A stretch of 64,000 bases of DNA from Mycolicibacterium vinylchloridicum (GTDB lineage Bacteria; Actinomycetota; Actinomycetes; Mycobacteriales; Mycobacteriaceae). The notes under the pieces were generated by a model. The model worked only from the letters and a program-made list of their open reading frames with translations, did not search any database and was not told the DNA's origin. Below, one piece after another: positions 27,755 through 36,804 of the stretch. The first letter of the stretch is position 1. Each line of letters starts with the position of its first letter. The stretch lies in contig NZ_JACBJQ010000007.1 of NCBI RefSeq assembly GCF_013404075.1, positions 62,001 through 126,000 on the forward strand, read 5' to 3'. The translations under genes were made by a program, and so were the position numbers.

Positions 27755-28725
27755 ACCTGGCCGCGGCGTGGTTGGCCATCGCCGTCGCAACCGCTGCACT
27801 GGTCTACCGCTGGCGTGACAAGGCCCTGCGCCTGTGCGTGGTGGCGGCCGGATCGGCGGTTGCGTTGGGCGCCGCCTTCCTTCTCACCGGCCCCAGCGTG
27901 ACGGCGATCTTCGAACGGGCGGCAAAAGCCTTCGGGGGCACGGTGATCGCCGTGATCTTGTCGATGGTCGTGGTAGTGGTCGTGCTTCCCCGCCTGCGAA
28001 GCCGGGCCGACAGATGGGCAGCGGCCACCCTGTGCACAGTGCTGGCGACCGCGTTCGCCGCCGTTTCGATGATGTTGTGGCGCATTGCCGACGACGGGTT
28101 ACAGTTCGCGACGCTGCCCGAGATCCGCACCGGCGACGGCATCTTGGACTGGCGCAACAGCGCGCCCCGCCACCGAATCTACGGTGTGCTCGTCGAAGGC
28201 CGCCTCGGCGAGCGGGCACCCGGCCAAAGCCGCGACGACGCCACGCTGCTGGCGTCGTATCAGTGCGACAACGTCGGGCCGCCGGCCCCGGCAACGATTC
28301 AGCCCTGGCTGCCGTCGTCGTTCACCTTGCATCTGGCCGACGACACGCAGGCCTGGGCACAGGGCATCAGCTCGGTGCGCCACGCCTGGAACTGGCCGGC
28401 AAGCGGCTACCGGCTCGCAGAATGCGGGTTGCGAGCCGGCGATCCGGTGGTGTTCTGGGGCCATCCGGGCGCCACTCACGCCAACGGAACCGATAAGCAG
28501 GAGCCGGCGATCAACGAAACCGCCCTGATCGCCTACGGCGACATCGCCGGCTTCCGGGCCAGCTTCGGACCCGGGGCGCAGCGCACCGGTCGAGCCGCTT
28601 TGGCGTTGGCCGGCCTCAACGGCGTGCTGGCGGTGGCCGTCGCCGTGGTCGGGTCGCGGTATTTTCGCCGGCTTCGGCGTGACGGCACCGACGAACCGCC
28701 CCGGCTCACCTGGTCGTCGAGCTGA
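27751..28725 (+). CDS. Hypothetical membrane protein
   Basis: 324 aa. Membrane segments are at about residues 3-18, 27-47, 63-80, 92-110 and near the C-terminus (ALALAGLNGVLAVAVAVVGS). Between about 112 and 280 lies an external domain with two conserved Cys (SYQCDN and AECGLR) and a YGVLVEGRLGERAPGQ stretch. It resembles bacterial proteins with a C-terminal E3-ligase-GIDE-like domain only loosely, so I assign no function. It starts within the stop of the previous gene (ATGA), forming a two-gene unit. Confidence 0.7.
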   Translation: MNLAAAWLAIAVATAALVYRWRDKALRLCVVAAGSAVALGAAFLLTGPSVTAIFERAAKAFGGTVIAVILSMVVVVVVLPRLRSRADRWAAATLCTVLATAFAAVSMMLWRIADDGLQFATLPEIRTGDGILDWRNSAPRHRIYGVLVEGRLGERAPGQSRDDATLLASYQCDNVGPPAPATIQPWLPSSFTLHLADDTQAWAQGISSVRHAWNWPASGYRLAECGLRAGDPVVFWGHPGATHANGTDKQEPAINETALIAYGDIAGFRASFGPGAQRTGRAALALAGLNGVLAVAVAVVGSRYFRRLRRDGTDEPPRLTWSSS

Positions 28726-28771
28726 TCGCGTATTGGCGCAGGCTCGCAGCCAGCGCCGCAGGTACCCGCGC

Positions 28772-28869
28772 GCCTGTGGCTGCACCGGCGCCGCCGTCCT
28801 GGTTCAAGTCGAGAAGTTCGCCGGTCCGCTGGCGCCGTGCGGGCGCATGAACCACCGCTGATCCGCTGA
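28772..28869 (+). pseudogene. Decayed duplicate of the molybdoenzyme 3' end
   Basis: This intergenic stretch aligns with 26412-26510 (coding for the oxidoreductase C-terminus): the central 13 codons still read GCTGAAVLVQVEK, followed by FAGPLAPC, where a 1-bp deletion shifts the frame. It has no start of its own. The two copies flank the three genes 26507-28725 as direct repeats, which points to a past tandem duplication followed by loss, or to insertion of those genes with a duplicated border. Confidence 0.8.
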
Positions 28870-28970
28870 CCAGAGCGATTTTCTCAGGTTCTTCTCACAT
28901 TCCACTGCGGGCATAAGTCGACTGATGCGACGATCTCAGCAATCCCGCTCACAACGACGAAGGTTTGCTG

Positions 28971-30371
28971 ATGCCCCAGATGATCCGCACCGCCACCCGC
29001 TCGGCCGTGGTGGCCCTCCTGGCGATGATCACCGCGGTCGCCCTCGCGGTGGGCAGCACGATCACCGCAGCCGTCAGCCTGGCCGCGGTGGCGTTGATCG
29101 TGCCCGGCACCGGCACCCCCAACCCGGCCGTGCCGCCGCTGGGCACCAACTACATGGAGAACGCGGTCAACTACTACATCCAACCGCTGGATCCCGCCTG
29201 TGCGACGACCTGTACCCCTGAGCCGGTCCCCTACACCGCGCAGTTCTGGCCGTTCCCGTTCGCCGGCTGGGGCGGGTTGAACGGCGCGAAGTGGAATGTG
29301 TCGGTGGCCGACGGCGTGCAGAGCCTCAACACCCAGCTCGCCGCCACCGACCCTGCCGACGACGTGGTCATCTTCGGCTACTCGCAGGGCGCGACGGTCT
29401 CGAACGTCGTCAAGCGGCAGCTCGCCGACGCCAACGGCGGGGTCATCCCCGACCGGTACTCGTTCGTATTCATCGGTGACCCCAACCGTCCGAACGGCGG
29501 TCTGTTCGAGCGGCTGGCCGCACTCGGCACGGTGCCGATCCTGGACGCCACCTTCGGCCAGCCGGCTCCCACCGACACCACCGTGCTGCCCGGGGTGAAC
29601 ACCACCGACATCGCGTTCCAGTACGACGGTGTGGCTGATTTCCCGGCCAACCCGCTCAACGCGCTGGCCGTCCTCAATGCCCTTGCCGGATTCTGGTACA
29701 TCCACGGGACGTACATCTCCCCGCGCGGAACCCAGCCGTCGACCGAGCTGCCCTACGGCTACACCCTTGCCGAGCTCCAGACCGCGATCGACTGTTCACA
29801 GAGCCCGAAGAACTGCCAGACCTTCAACGACACGCTCTACATCACGATCCCGGCCAAGACGCTGCCGATCATGCAGCCGCTGCTGGACATCGGCGCCGCC
29901 ACCGGCACCACCGCGATCATCAAGCCGTTCGTCGACCTGATCTCGCCGGTCACCCGGGTACTGATCGAAACCGGTTACGACCGAAGCAATTACGGCCAGC
30001 CGACGCCGTTGACGATCTTCACCCCGATCAATCCGGCGAAGCTGACCGTCGATCTCGCCAATGCCGTCGTCCAGGGCATTCACGACGCGCTCGGCGATGT
30101 GGGTGTGTCACTACCGGCAGCGCCCGCACCTGCCACGTCGTCGACAGTGGCCGCCGCGGGCACCAGCGAGCCGGCCCCCGAGGCCGCATCCAAGCCGGTG
30201 CAGCCCAAGGCCTCTGCACACTCCGGCGCGGTGGCCAAGCCCGACAAGCCGACTACCGGTGGTTCAGTGAAGAGTGCCGGCAAGCTGGCCAAGCCCGCCA
30301 CGGGCAAGGGCGGAAAGCCCTCGGCGGCAAGTGCTTCCGGGCGGGGGAAGTCTGCAAGAGACGCCGCCTAG
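28971..30371 (+). CDS. Secreted PE-PPE domain (serine hydrolase) protein
   Basis: 466 aa. Signal peptide at residues 1-38 (AVVALLAMITAVALAVGSTI), then the PE-PPE domain, an alpha/beta serine hydrolase found in mycobacterial PE/PPE proteins and in PE-less secreted relatives such as this one. Nucleophile elbow VIFGYSQGATVSN (Ser near 137), YSFVFIGDPNRPNGG and a WYIHG motif with the likely catalytic His follow. The last ~100 residues are a Pro/Ala/Lys-rich tail. ATG 28971 has AAGG upstream. Its stop overlaps that of the convergent paralogue at CTAG. Esterase-type activity on acylated substrates is inferred. Confidence 0.85.
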   Translation: MPQMIRTATRSAVVALLAMITAVALAVGSTITAAVSLAAVALIVPGTGTPNPAVPPLGTNYMENAVNYYIQPLDPACATTCTPEPVPYTAQFWPFPFAGWGGLNGAKWNVSVADGVQSLNTQLAATDPADDVVIFGYSQGATVSNVVKRQLADANGGVIPDRYSFVFIGDPNRPNGGLFERLAALGTVPILDATFGQPAPTDTTVLPGVNTTDIAFQYDGVADFPANPLNALAVLNALAGFWYIHGTYISPRGTQPSTELPYGYTLAELQTAIDCSQSPKNCQTFNDTLYITIPAKTLPIMQPLLDIGAATGTTAIIKPFVDLISPVTRVLIETGYDRSNYGQPTPLTIFTPINPAKLTVDLANAVVQGIHDALGDVGVSLPAAPAPATSSTVAAAGTSEPAPEAASKPVQPKASAHSGAVAKPDKPTTGGSVKSAGKLAKPATGKGGKPSAASASGRGKSARDAA

Positions 30372-31525
30372 GCTGCTACTCGAGCAGATCTTTCGGGGAC
30401 CCGGTGCCCCGTTGTCCCCGACGATGCGTCCGCGCGTTCCGTGACCTTCTTGGGCAATCGGGCCGATGTGAAACGCTCGCTCGGCGTGGCGAGCCTCGAG
30501 CCGCGTGCACCGTGTGCCGCCGTGGTCACCGGGGGTGTGAACACCAGCCGTCCGTGAGAGAAGTACGGGCCCGCATCGGGGGTCAGCTTCGAGTAGCCCG
30601 CATCGACAATGGGCTTCAACGCCGAGTTCAGTGCGTTGACGACTGGCTTCGGCACACCGAGCTGTTGAAGCGGTTTGAGGAGGGGCAGGGTCGGTGACGG
30701 GATCATGAAGGTGGTGGTCGTCCCACCCAGGTCGCTGGTTACCTGCGACACCGCCACCGCGTCAGACCGCGTAGCCAGGGGCGTGGCCTCGTGGAAGTAG
30801 GCCATTCCGGCCAGCGCGTTGGCCACAGCGAGCAGATTCCACGGCCGGTCGGGCGGATCGCCCCAGAAGTCGTACTGATGGAAGACGACGCTGACGTCGT
30901 ATTGGCTGTCGGCCAGACTGTGCGCGGTGTAATTCATCAGCGGGACCCATGCACCCACCCGAAAATAGATGTCGGCCAGACCCAGCTCCGGGCTCGAATA
31001 CATCGCAAAGGACACCAGATCCGCTGGCGGCGCGCTGGGAGATGCCGCCAGATGGGCTAGCTCGCGATTGACGACGAGGGTCCCTTCCGATAGCGCGGCG
31101 ACCACGACCGGGGCGCCCCCAGCGACCGCGCTCCTGATCTGGTCATCGAGCGAACGGCGCCCAGCGGCGACCGCGTCGTCGACGCCGGGCGCGGCCCGAC
31201 TGAAGCTCAGCACACCCATGCTCGCCGGATAGTCGACCACCTGGGCGGTGCTGCGGGGAAACCAATTCACCCCGATCTGGTGATTGAGCAGGTCGTAGCC
31301 ATCCAGAACCGACAGCGGCGGCCCAGCGGCCTCGCTGGTACCGAAAAAGTAGAGCCGTCCCAACGGTAGGTGCTTGACGATGTCCGGGTAATAGAGCGGC
31401 CCGGCGCCCGGAACGGTGATCCTTGTCTGTGCGTGCGCTCGGCCTGCCCCGTCCATCCCGACGCCGATGACCGCGGAGACGAGTGCCGCGATGGCCGCTC
31501 CACGCAGTAGTCGTGACCCCTTCAT
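30368..31525 (-). CDS. Second PE-PPE domain protein, with altered nucleophile elbow
   Basis: 385 aa. Signal peptide cleaved near AHAQ (residue 33), then a PE-PPE-type hydrolase domain: ITVPGAGPLYYPD, VVVAALSEGTLVVN and DPPDRPWNLLAVANALAG. The elbow reads AxSxG (ALSEG) instead of GxSxG, keeping the Ser (about residue 148). The tail is basic. ATG 31525 has GGGGAGG upstream. It lies tail to tail with the better-conserved paralogue and shares the 4-bp CTAG of both stops. Likely secreted; enzymatic activity less certain than for its neighbour. Confidence 0.8.
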   Translation of the reverse strand: MKGSRLLRGAAIAALVSAVIGVGMDGAGRAHAQTRITVPGAGPLYYPDIVKHLPLGRLYFFGTSEAAGPPLSVLDGYDLLNHQIGVNWFPRSTAQVVDYPASMGVLSFSRAAPGVDDAVAAGRRSLDDQIRSAVAGGAPVVVAALSEGTLVVNRELAHLAASPSAPPADLVSFAMYSSPELGLADIYFRVGAWVPLMNYTAHSLADSQYDVSVVFHQYDFWGDPPDRPWNLLAVANALAGMAYFHEATPLATRSDAVAVSQVTSDLGGTTTTFMIPSPTLPLLKPLQQLGVPKPVVNALNSALKPIVDAGYSKLTPDAGPYFSHGRLVFTPPVTTAAHGARGSRLATPSERFTSARLPKKVTERADASSGTTGHRVPERSARVAA

Positions 31526-31664
31526 CCGCTGCCTCCCCGGTGCGGTATAGCTCACACTGGCTCAAGCCTGCTAAGGCCGCTGCCGGGGATATAGAGCAAT
31601 TCGGCACATACCCGAAGGACGTCGGCACCCGGGCCCCTCTGCCGGACCGGGACCGGGACGCCGC

Positions 31665-33083
31665 CTAACTCGCGAATTCGCGCAGGCCGGCGGCCAGCGC
31701 CGCGGGCACTCGCGCTTTGAGCCGGGTGCCCGCATCCGTGTGCTCGACGGCGTCGACGTGCCCGTCGCTGTGTAGCCGCGCGACCAGGTCGCCACGGTCG
31801 TACGGGATCGTCACGTCGATGGTGATCTCCCGGGGTTCGACGAGCTCGCCGAGCCTGGCGCGCAGCCGCGGCAAACCCTCCCCGGTGTGCGCCGAGACGA
31901 ACACCGCTCCCGGCAAGGCGCGGCGAAGCTGGGCCAGCGTCAGATCGTCGGCGGCGTCAATCTTGTTGACCACCAACAATTCCGGCGCCGGAGGTGCGTG
32001 GTGATCTCGTTGCACCTCGGTGATGACCTGGCGCACCGCCTCGATCTGGGCCAGCGGGTTGCTGTCGGATCCGTCGACCACGTGCACCAGCAGGTCGGCG
32101 TCGACGACCTCCTCCAGGGTGGAGCGGAATGCCTCGACCAGCTGGGTCGGCAGGTGCCGGACGAAACCGACGGTGTCGGTGAGCACGAACGGGCGGCCGT
32201 CGTCGAATTCGCCACGGCGCGTGGTTGGTTCGAGTGTGGCGAACAACGCGTTCTGCACCAGGACCCCGGCGCCGGTCAGCGCGTTGAGCAGGCTGGACTT
32301 GCCGGCGTTGGTGTAGCCGACGATCGCGATCGACGCCACGTCGCTGTGCAGCCGGCGGCTGCGCTGCGTATCGCGGATCTGCTTCATGTCCTTGATCTCG
32401 CGGCGCAGCTTGGACATTCGCTCCCGAATGCGGCGCCGGTCGGTCTCGATCTTGGTCTCACCGGGGCCACGGGTACCCACACCCCCACCGGCGCCGCCCG
32501 CCCGGCCGCCGGCCTGCCGTGACATCGATTCACCCCAGCCGCGCAGCCGCGGCAGCATGTACTCCATCTGCGCGTACGCCACCTGCGCCTTGCCTTCGCG
32601 GCTGGTGGCGTGCTGGGCGAAGATGTCCAGGATCAGCGCGGTCCGGTCGATGACCTTGACCTTGACCACCTTTTCCAGCGCGTTGAGCTGGGCCGGGCTG
32701 AGTTCACCGTCGCAGATCACGGTGTCGGCGCCGGTCGCGATCACGATCTGGCGCAACTCCTGGGCCTTGCCCGACCCGATGTAGGTGGACGGGTCCGGCT
32801 TGTCGCGGCGCTGGATGAGTCCTTCCAGCACCTCGGAGCCCGCGGTTTCGGCCAGCGCGGCCAGCTCCGCCAGGCTGGCTTCGGAGTCGGCGGCGCTGCC
32901 TTCGGTCCACACGCCGACCAGCACGACCCGTTCCAGCCGCAGCTGGCGGTACTCGACCTCGGAGACGTCGGTGAGTTCGGTGGACAGCCCGGCGACGCGC
33001 CGCAGCGCGGCGCGGTCCTCGAGCGCGAGTTCGCCGACGCTGGGGTCGGGAAAGTCAGCCTTGTTCATAGGTCTCTGTGTCAT
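31665..33083 (-). CDS. hflX: Ribosome-associated GTPase HflX
   Basis: 472 aa. N-terminal HflX domain (YIGSGKAQELRQIV, ICDGELSPAQLNALE) followed by a Gly-rich linker (GGRAGGAGGGVGTRGPGETKIE) and the GTPase domain: P-loop GYTNAGKSSL, G3 DTVGFVRHLP, G4 NKID. HflX splits stalled or antibiotic-bound ribosomes. Starts at ATG 33083 or 33068 are both possible. It is the last gene of a leftward group DMT transporter-Rv2728c-miaA-dapF-hflX, but a 58-bp gap after dapF allows a separate promoter. Rv2725c homologue. Confidence 0.94.
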   Translation of the reverse strand: MTQRPMNKADFPDPSVGELALEDRAALRRVAGLSTELTDVSEVEYRQLRLERVVLVGVWTEGSAADSEASLAELAALAETAGSEVLEGLIQRRDKPDPSTYIGSGKAQELRQIVIATGADTVICDGELSPAQLNALEKVVKVKVIDRTALILDIFAQHATSREGKAQVAYAQMEYMLPRLRGWGESMSRQAGGRAGGAGGGVGTRGPGETKIETDRRRIRERMSKLRREIKDMKQIRDTQRSRRLHSDVASIAIVGYTNAGKSSLLNALTGAGVLVQNALFATLEPTTRRGEFDDGRPFVLTDTVGFVRHLPTQLVEAFRSTLEEVVDADLLVHVVDGSDSNPLAQIEAVRQVITEVQRDHHAPPAPELLVVNKIDAADDLTLAQLRRALPGAVFVSAHTGEGLPRLRARLGELVEPREITIDVTIPYDRGDLVARLHSDGHVDAVEHTDAGTRLKARVPAALAAGLREFAS

Positions 33084-33141
33084 AAGCCGTCATCGATGGT
33101 GTCACGCCACTGGTACCTCGTGCATCCGAATAATGTGCTCC

Positions 33142-34011
33142 TCAGCGCTGGGCCGCCCACCACGTGTCGGCCACCTCACCGTGCGCCACCAGGCACGACG
33201 GACCCCGCAGCGAGCTGCTGGTATCGCTGATCCCGACGGTGACCTCCCCGCCCGGAATACGGACCCGCAGCGTGCCCGTCGACAGGTTGAGGTGGGCCAG
33301 CGCGGCGGCCGCGGCCGCCACGGTCCCGGTGCCGCAGGAACGGGTCTCGCCGACCCCGCGCTCGTGCACCCGCATGCTGACCGCACCGTCGCCGGCGATG
33401 GTGAGCACCTCGACGTTGACGCCGTCGGGGAACTGCTGGTGGTCGAACTGCACGGGTGCGGCGACGTCGAGAGCGGCCAGCGCCGCCTCGGACAGGCCGG
33501 GATCCAGGCAGGCCAGGTGTGGGTTGCCGACGTCGACGCCGATGCCGGTGAAGTGCCGGCCGCCGACGGTGGCGGTGCCGGTTCCGAGCCGGTTGACCTT
33601 GCCCATGTCGACGGTGACCTCGGCGTCGAGTGCGTCGGCGTGATGCACGGTCACCGGCCGCGGCCCGGCCAGCGAGCCGACCACGAACTCGTCGCGCTTC
33701 TCCAGGCCGCTGGCCCGCAAGTAGTGCGCGAACACCCGCACCCCGTTGCCGCACATCTGCGCGATCGAGCCGTCGGCGTTGCGGTAGTCCATGTACCAGT
33801 CGCCGGCGTCGACGCCCTCGGGCAGCCGGTCCAGCACGCCGGCTGCGACGACCGCACCGGCGGTGGTGACCCGCAGGACGCCGTCGGCGCCCAATCCCCG
33901 ACGGCGGTCGCACAGCGCGGTCACCGCGGCGGGTGCCAGCTCGAGACGCGCGTCCAGGTCGGGCAGCAGCACAAAATCGTTTTCCGTGCCGTGCCCCTTG
34001 GTGAAGATCAC
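33142..34011 (-). CDS. dapF: Diaminopimelate epimerase
   Basis: 289 aa. Converts LL- to meso-diaminopimelate for peptidoglycan and lysine. Both catalytic Cys are present: [11 protein letters not shown] (about residue 87) and [13 protein letters not shown] (about residue 226). The N-terminus [12 protein letters not shown] is diagnostic. GTG start at 34011; the stop of miaA is 4 bp upstream, so the two are co-transcribed. A metal-independent two-base racemase; nothing unusual in length. Confidence 0.96.
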   Translation of the reverse strand: MIFTKGHGTENDFVLLPDLDARLELAPAAVTALCDRRRGLGADGVLRVTTAGAVVAAGVLDRLPEGVDAGDWYMDYRNADGSIAQMCGNGVRVFAHYLRASGLEKRDEFVVGSLAGPRPVTVHHADALDAEVTVDMGKVNRLGTGTATVGGRHFTGIGVDVGNPHLACLDPGLSEAALAALDVAAPVQFDHQQFPDGVNVEVLTIAGDGAVSMRVHERGVGETRSCGTGTVAAAAAALAHLNLSTGTLRVRIPGGEVTVGISDTSSSLRGPSCLVAHGEVADTWWAAQR

Positions 34012-34015
34012 CTGA

Positions 34016-34930
34016 TCAGGATACGTGCCGCCATCGGGCGATCACCTCGTCGGCAAGGCCGCCTGCCGCGCCGTCGAGCCAACCGATGCGGTGGTCGCGC
34101 CGAAACCACGACCGCTGGCGGCGCACGTAGCGGCGGGTCCCGATGAACGTGAGCTCACGAGCCTGCGCCAGCTGCTCGTCGGCGCCACCGGCGTCCAGGG
34201 CGGCGATCACCTGGGCGTAGCCGAGCGCACGGGCGGCGGTCACGCCCTGACGCAGCCCGCAGTCCAATAAACCCCGCACCTCGCCGACCAGGCCGGCGTC
34301 GAACATCGCGTCAGTGCGCTGCGCCAGCCGGTCGTCGAGAATGGCTGTCGGCCAGTCCAATCCGATGATCAAGGTGTCCCAGCGGGGAGCCCCGATCCGG
34401 GGTGCGGATGCGGCGAACGGTTGACCGGTCAGCTCGACCACCTCCAGTGCCCGCACGATCCGGCGGCCGTCGGTGGCCAGGATCGCCGCCGCGGCGGCCG
34501 GGTCCCGGCGACCCAGCTCGGCATGCAATGCGGCCACCCCGATCTCGGCGAGTCGCTCTTCCCAGCGGGCGCGCACGTGCGCGTCGGTGGCCGGGAAGGC
34601 CCATTCGTCGAGCAGCGACTGGATGTAGAGCATCGAGCCGCCGACGATGACGGGCGGCACTCCGCGGGCCGCGATCGCTTCGACGTCGGCGGCGGCGGCC
34701 TCCTGATAGCGCGCAACGGTGGCGGTTTGGGCCACGTCGAGGACGTCGAGCTGATGATGCGGGATGCCGCGGCGCTCGGCGACGGTGAGTTTGGCGGTGC
34801 CGATGTCCATCCCGCGATACAGCTGCATGGCGTCGGCGTTGACGATTTCCCCGCCGAGCCGTTCGGCGACGTCCAGGGCAAGCGCGGACTTGCCGGTGCC
34901 GGTCGGCCCGATGACGGCGATCGGCCTCAT
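34016..34930 (-). CDS. miaA: tRNA dimethylallyltransferase
   Basis: 304 aa. Adds a dimethylallyl group to A37 of tRNAs reading UNN codons; MiaB, encoded at 38709-40229, then methylthiolates the same base. The P-loop [11 protein letters not shown] is at residues 8-18; [18 protein letters not shown] and the [14 protein letters not shown] segment are typical; [23 protein letters not shown] is the tRNA-binding end (shown in part). It overlaps the Rv2728c-like gene upstream by 4 bp (ATGA). Confidence 0.96.
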   Translation of the reverse strand: MRPIAVIGPTGTGKSALALDVAERLGGEIVNADAMQLYRGMDIGTAKLTVAERRGIPHHQLDVLDVAQTATVARYQEAAAADVEAIAARGVPPVIVGGSMLYIQSLLDEWAFPATDAHVRARWEERLAEIGVAALHAELGRRDPAAAAAILATDGRRIVRALEVVELTGQPFAASAPRIGAPRWDTLIIGLDWPTAILDDRLAQRTDAMFDAGLVGEVRGLLDCGLRQGVTAARALGYAQVIAALDAGGADEQLAQARELTFIGTRRYVRRQRSWFRRDHRIGWLDGAAGGLADEVIARWRHVS

Positions 34931-35679
34931 GTCAATTCCCGGGTCGCTGCGCTCTCCCCCTTGCCTTCGGCGGGGCGGTACCCCCAGCCCTCCGCTGGCT
35001 TCCAGACGCCGACGAAGTACCCCACCCCGTAGGGGGCACCCCGCACCAGTTCCTTGGCCTCCCGCGGCCCGGAACCCACCAGCCCGGCCAGCACCTGGTA
35101 GGCCACCCGCCCGACGATCCCGCCGGGCAGCCAGGTCAACGCCGTCGCGTCGCCGCGGGCCAGCGCGTCGTCGAGCGCGGCCTGCACCGGTTCGGCGTCC
35201 GGGTCGTATCCGCCGGGTGCGGGCGGCGTCAGCGTGTTGGCGCCGTCGGCCACCACCAGCACACCGACCGGGTCATCGCCGGCGTCGATCTCGGCGCGCA
35301 GCGTCCGGCCGAACTCGAGGGCCATGTCCGCGTCGTGGTCGCCGCGGTACACCCGGACCTGCGCGCGCGCCGCCGGGTTCGCCTGTCCGCGAAGCCATCC
35401 GGCGAACAGCGCGCACAGCGGCAGCGCGCTGACAGCGGCAGCGGCGTCCGGGGACAGCGACACCGGGACGTCCACCCCGTAGCCGGCGAACGTGCCCCGG
35501 GTGTTCGCCTCGAAGCGTTGATCGCGGGGTCCGACGCCGATGGCGATCCAGCGGTCCGGCAGCTCGGCGGCCGCCGCCAGCGCCGCGGCGCGGAACTCGC
35601 CGACCTCGGCGGCCGCCGCACCCGCCAGCTCGGGCACCAGGACGGGCGCCGACGGAGTCAGGGCGATGGCGGAGAGCAC
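34927..35679 (-). CDS. Class III extradiol dioxygenase (LigB)-like protein (Rv2728c-like)
   Basis: 250 aa. The start at GTG 35679 gives [18 protein letters not shown], and a leaderless-type -10 ends 6 nt upstream. [12 protein letters not shown] near the N-terminus and [13 protein letters not shown] near residue 54 recall the LigB/MEMO fold, but the His ligands of true dioxygenases are not obvious, so the activity is doubtful. It overlaps miaA (ATGA), which links it to the miaA-dapF transcript. Function unknown. Confidence 0.75.
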   Translation of the reverse strand: MLSAIALTPSAPVLVPELAGAAAAEVGEFRAAALAAAAELPDRWIAIGVGPRDQRFEANTRGTFAGYGVDVPVSLSPDAAAAVSALPLCALFAGWLRGQANPAARAQVRVYRGDHDADMALEFGRTLRAEIDAGDDPVGVLVVADGANTLTPPAPGGYDPDAEPVQAALDDALARGDATALTWLPGGIVGRVAYQVLAGLVGSGPREAKELVRGAPYGVGYFVGVWKPAEGWGYRPAEGKGESAATRELT

Positions 35680-35685
35680 GCCACC

Positions 35686-35691
35686 ACGGTA
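35686..35691 (-). promoter_or_regulatory. Leaderless-type -10 of the Rv2728c-like gene
   Basis: Reverse-strand TACCGT ends 6 nt before the GTG at 35679. It allows the miaA-dapF group to be transcribed separately from the DMT transporter gene, from whose stop it is 7 bp away. Confidence 0.5.
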
Positions 35692-35698
35692 GTGGCCG

Positions 35699-36586
35699 TC
35701 AGCCGGGCACCGTCTCGGTGGCGGGCTCGCCGGTGGAGGTGACCTCGCCGCGGGCCAGCGCTGCAGTGGCGAACACCATGGCCGCAACCGCGACGATCAG
35801 CACGAACCAGCCGGCGTCGCCGGGCCGCAGCGTCTCGCCGAGGACGAAGATGCCCAGCACCGAGCCGACGATCGGTTCGGCGACCGTCATCGTCGGCAGC
35901 GACGCGGCCATCGACCCGGCCCGGAACGCCGACTGCTGCCATGCGGTCGCGGCCACCGCGACCAGCGCCCACGCATAGAGTTCCGGGCTGGCCAGCACCG
36001 CCTCGATACCGTGGTCCAAGCGGCCGACGACACCCTTGGTCAGGACCGCGAACAATCCCCACAGCGAGCCGGAGACCAGCGCCAGCAGCACCGCGGCGGC
36101 CGGCTTTCCCGCCCACACCCGAGAACCGATCACGCACAGCGCCAGCGCGGGGCCCATGATCGCGATCACCCAGACCCACAGCTCGAAGCCAGCGCGGGAA
36201 TGTCCCTCGGTGGGGTTGCCGACGGTGACGATCACGGCCACCGATGCGGCCAGCAGCACCGCCCACAACCATTGCGAGCGGCTGATCCGCCGGTGCGCGA
36301 AATAGGCGCTCATCGGCAGGGCGAACAGCAGCGAGGTGACCAGCAGGGCCTGGACCAGCAGCACCGAACCGAATCCGAGCGCGGCGGCCTGAAATCCGAA
36401 ACCCGCGCCGCCGGCCACACTGCCCACCCACCACGTCTTGTCGCGCAGCAACCGGGTGAACAGCTCGATGGGGCTCACCTTCTCGTCGGTGACGTCGTGC
36501 GCCGAACGTTGCTGGATGACGTCACCGATCGCGATGAAGAAGGCGGCGCACAACGCAAGCAGGACAGCGATATCCGCCTTTGCCAT
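35699..36586 (-). CDS. DMT-superfamily (EamA-like) transporter (Rv2729c-like)
   Basis: 295 aa with about nine to ten membrane segments, including IAVLLALCAAFFIAIGDVI at the N-terminus and WFVLIVAVAAMVFATAALA near the C-terminus. The two-half symmetry (an EamA-like repeat) and the motif AEPIVGSVLGIFVLGETL before the last helices fit drug/metabolite transporters. ATG 36586 has GGAGGAG upstream; a GTG 15 bp further out overlaps that ribosome site and is unlikely to be used. Substrate unknown. Head of the leftward cluster. Confidence 0.85.
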   Translation of the reverse strand: MAKADIAVLLALCAAFFIAIGDVIQQRSAHDVTDEKVSPIELFTRLLRDKTWWVGSVAGGAGFGFQAAALGFGSVLLVQALLVTSLLFALPMSAYFAHRRISRSQWLWAVLLAASVAVIVTVGNPTEGHSRAGFELWVWVIAIMGPALALCVIGSRVWAGKPAAAVLLALVSGSLWGLFAVLTKGVVGRLDHGIEAVLASPELYAWALVAVAATAWQQSAFRAGSMAASLPTMTVAEPIVGSVLGIFVLGETLRPGDAGWFVLIVAVAAMVFATAALARGEVTSTGEPATETVPG

Positions 36587-36736
36587 GGTCGACTCCTCCA
36601 CCCTCGAATCCGCCAGCCTGCCCGCCGATCACCGTCGTCCGCAACCTCAGACCGCCCAACCCGGACGCACATGTGGCATCGACCTGGTTCAATACCAACG
36701 AGGACGGCCACCCGCAACCGACGGAGGTCGTCGACC

Positions 36737-36745
36737 ATGCAGTAG
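36737..36745 (+). other. Two-codon ORF (ATG-CAG-TAG) with a strong ribosome site
   Basis: GGAGG at 36723-36727 sits 9 nt before ATG-CAG-TAG in the leader of the DUF349 gene. Behind the TAG the frame stays open for 18 Arg-rich codons ([18 protein letters not shown]) to a TAA. It may be a regulatory minimal ORF, or a broken small gene. Confidence 0.4.
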
Positions 36746-36768
36746 TGGCGCCGCGTCGCGCGGCAGAT

Positions 36769-36786
36769 GCGCGGGGTTTCCCGCGC
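36769..36786 (+). promoter_or_regulatory. Hairpin in the DUF349 gene leader
   Basis: GCGCGGG and CCCGCGC form a perfect 7-bp stem with a GTTT loop, directly next to GGAGGG (36787-36792), the only ribosome-site-like sequence before the GTG at 36805. Confidence 0.45.
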
Positions 36787-36804
36787 GGAGGGTAGGTAAG
36801 ACGC

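Noticed and set aside
28925..28970. Small Arg-rich ORF overlapping the start of the left PE-PPE gene
   Set aside because: No ribosome site and no conservation evidence; it is out of frame with the PE-PPE gene and probably chance.
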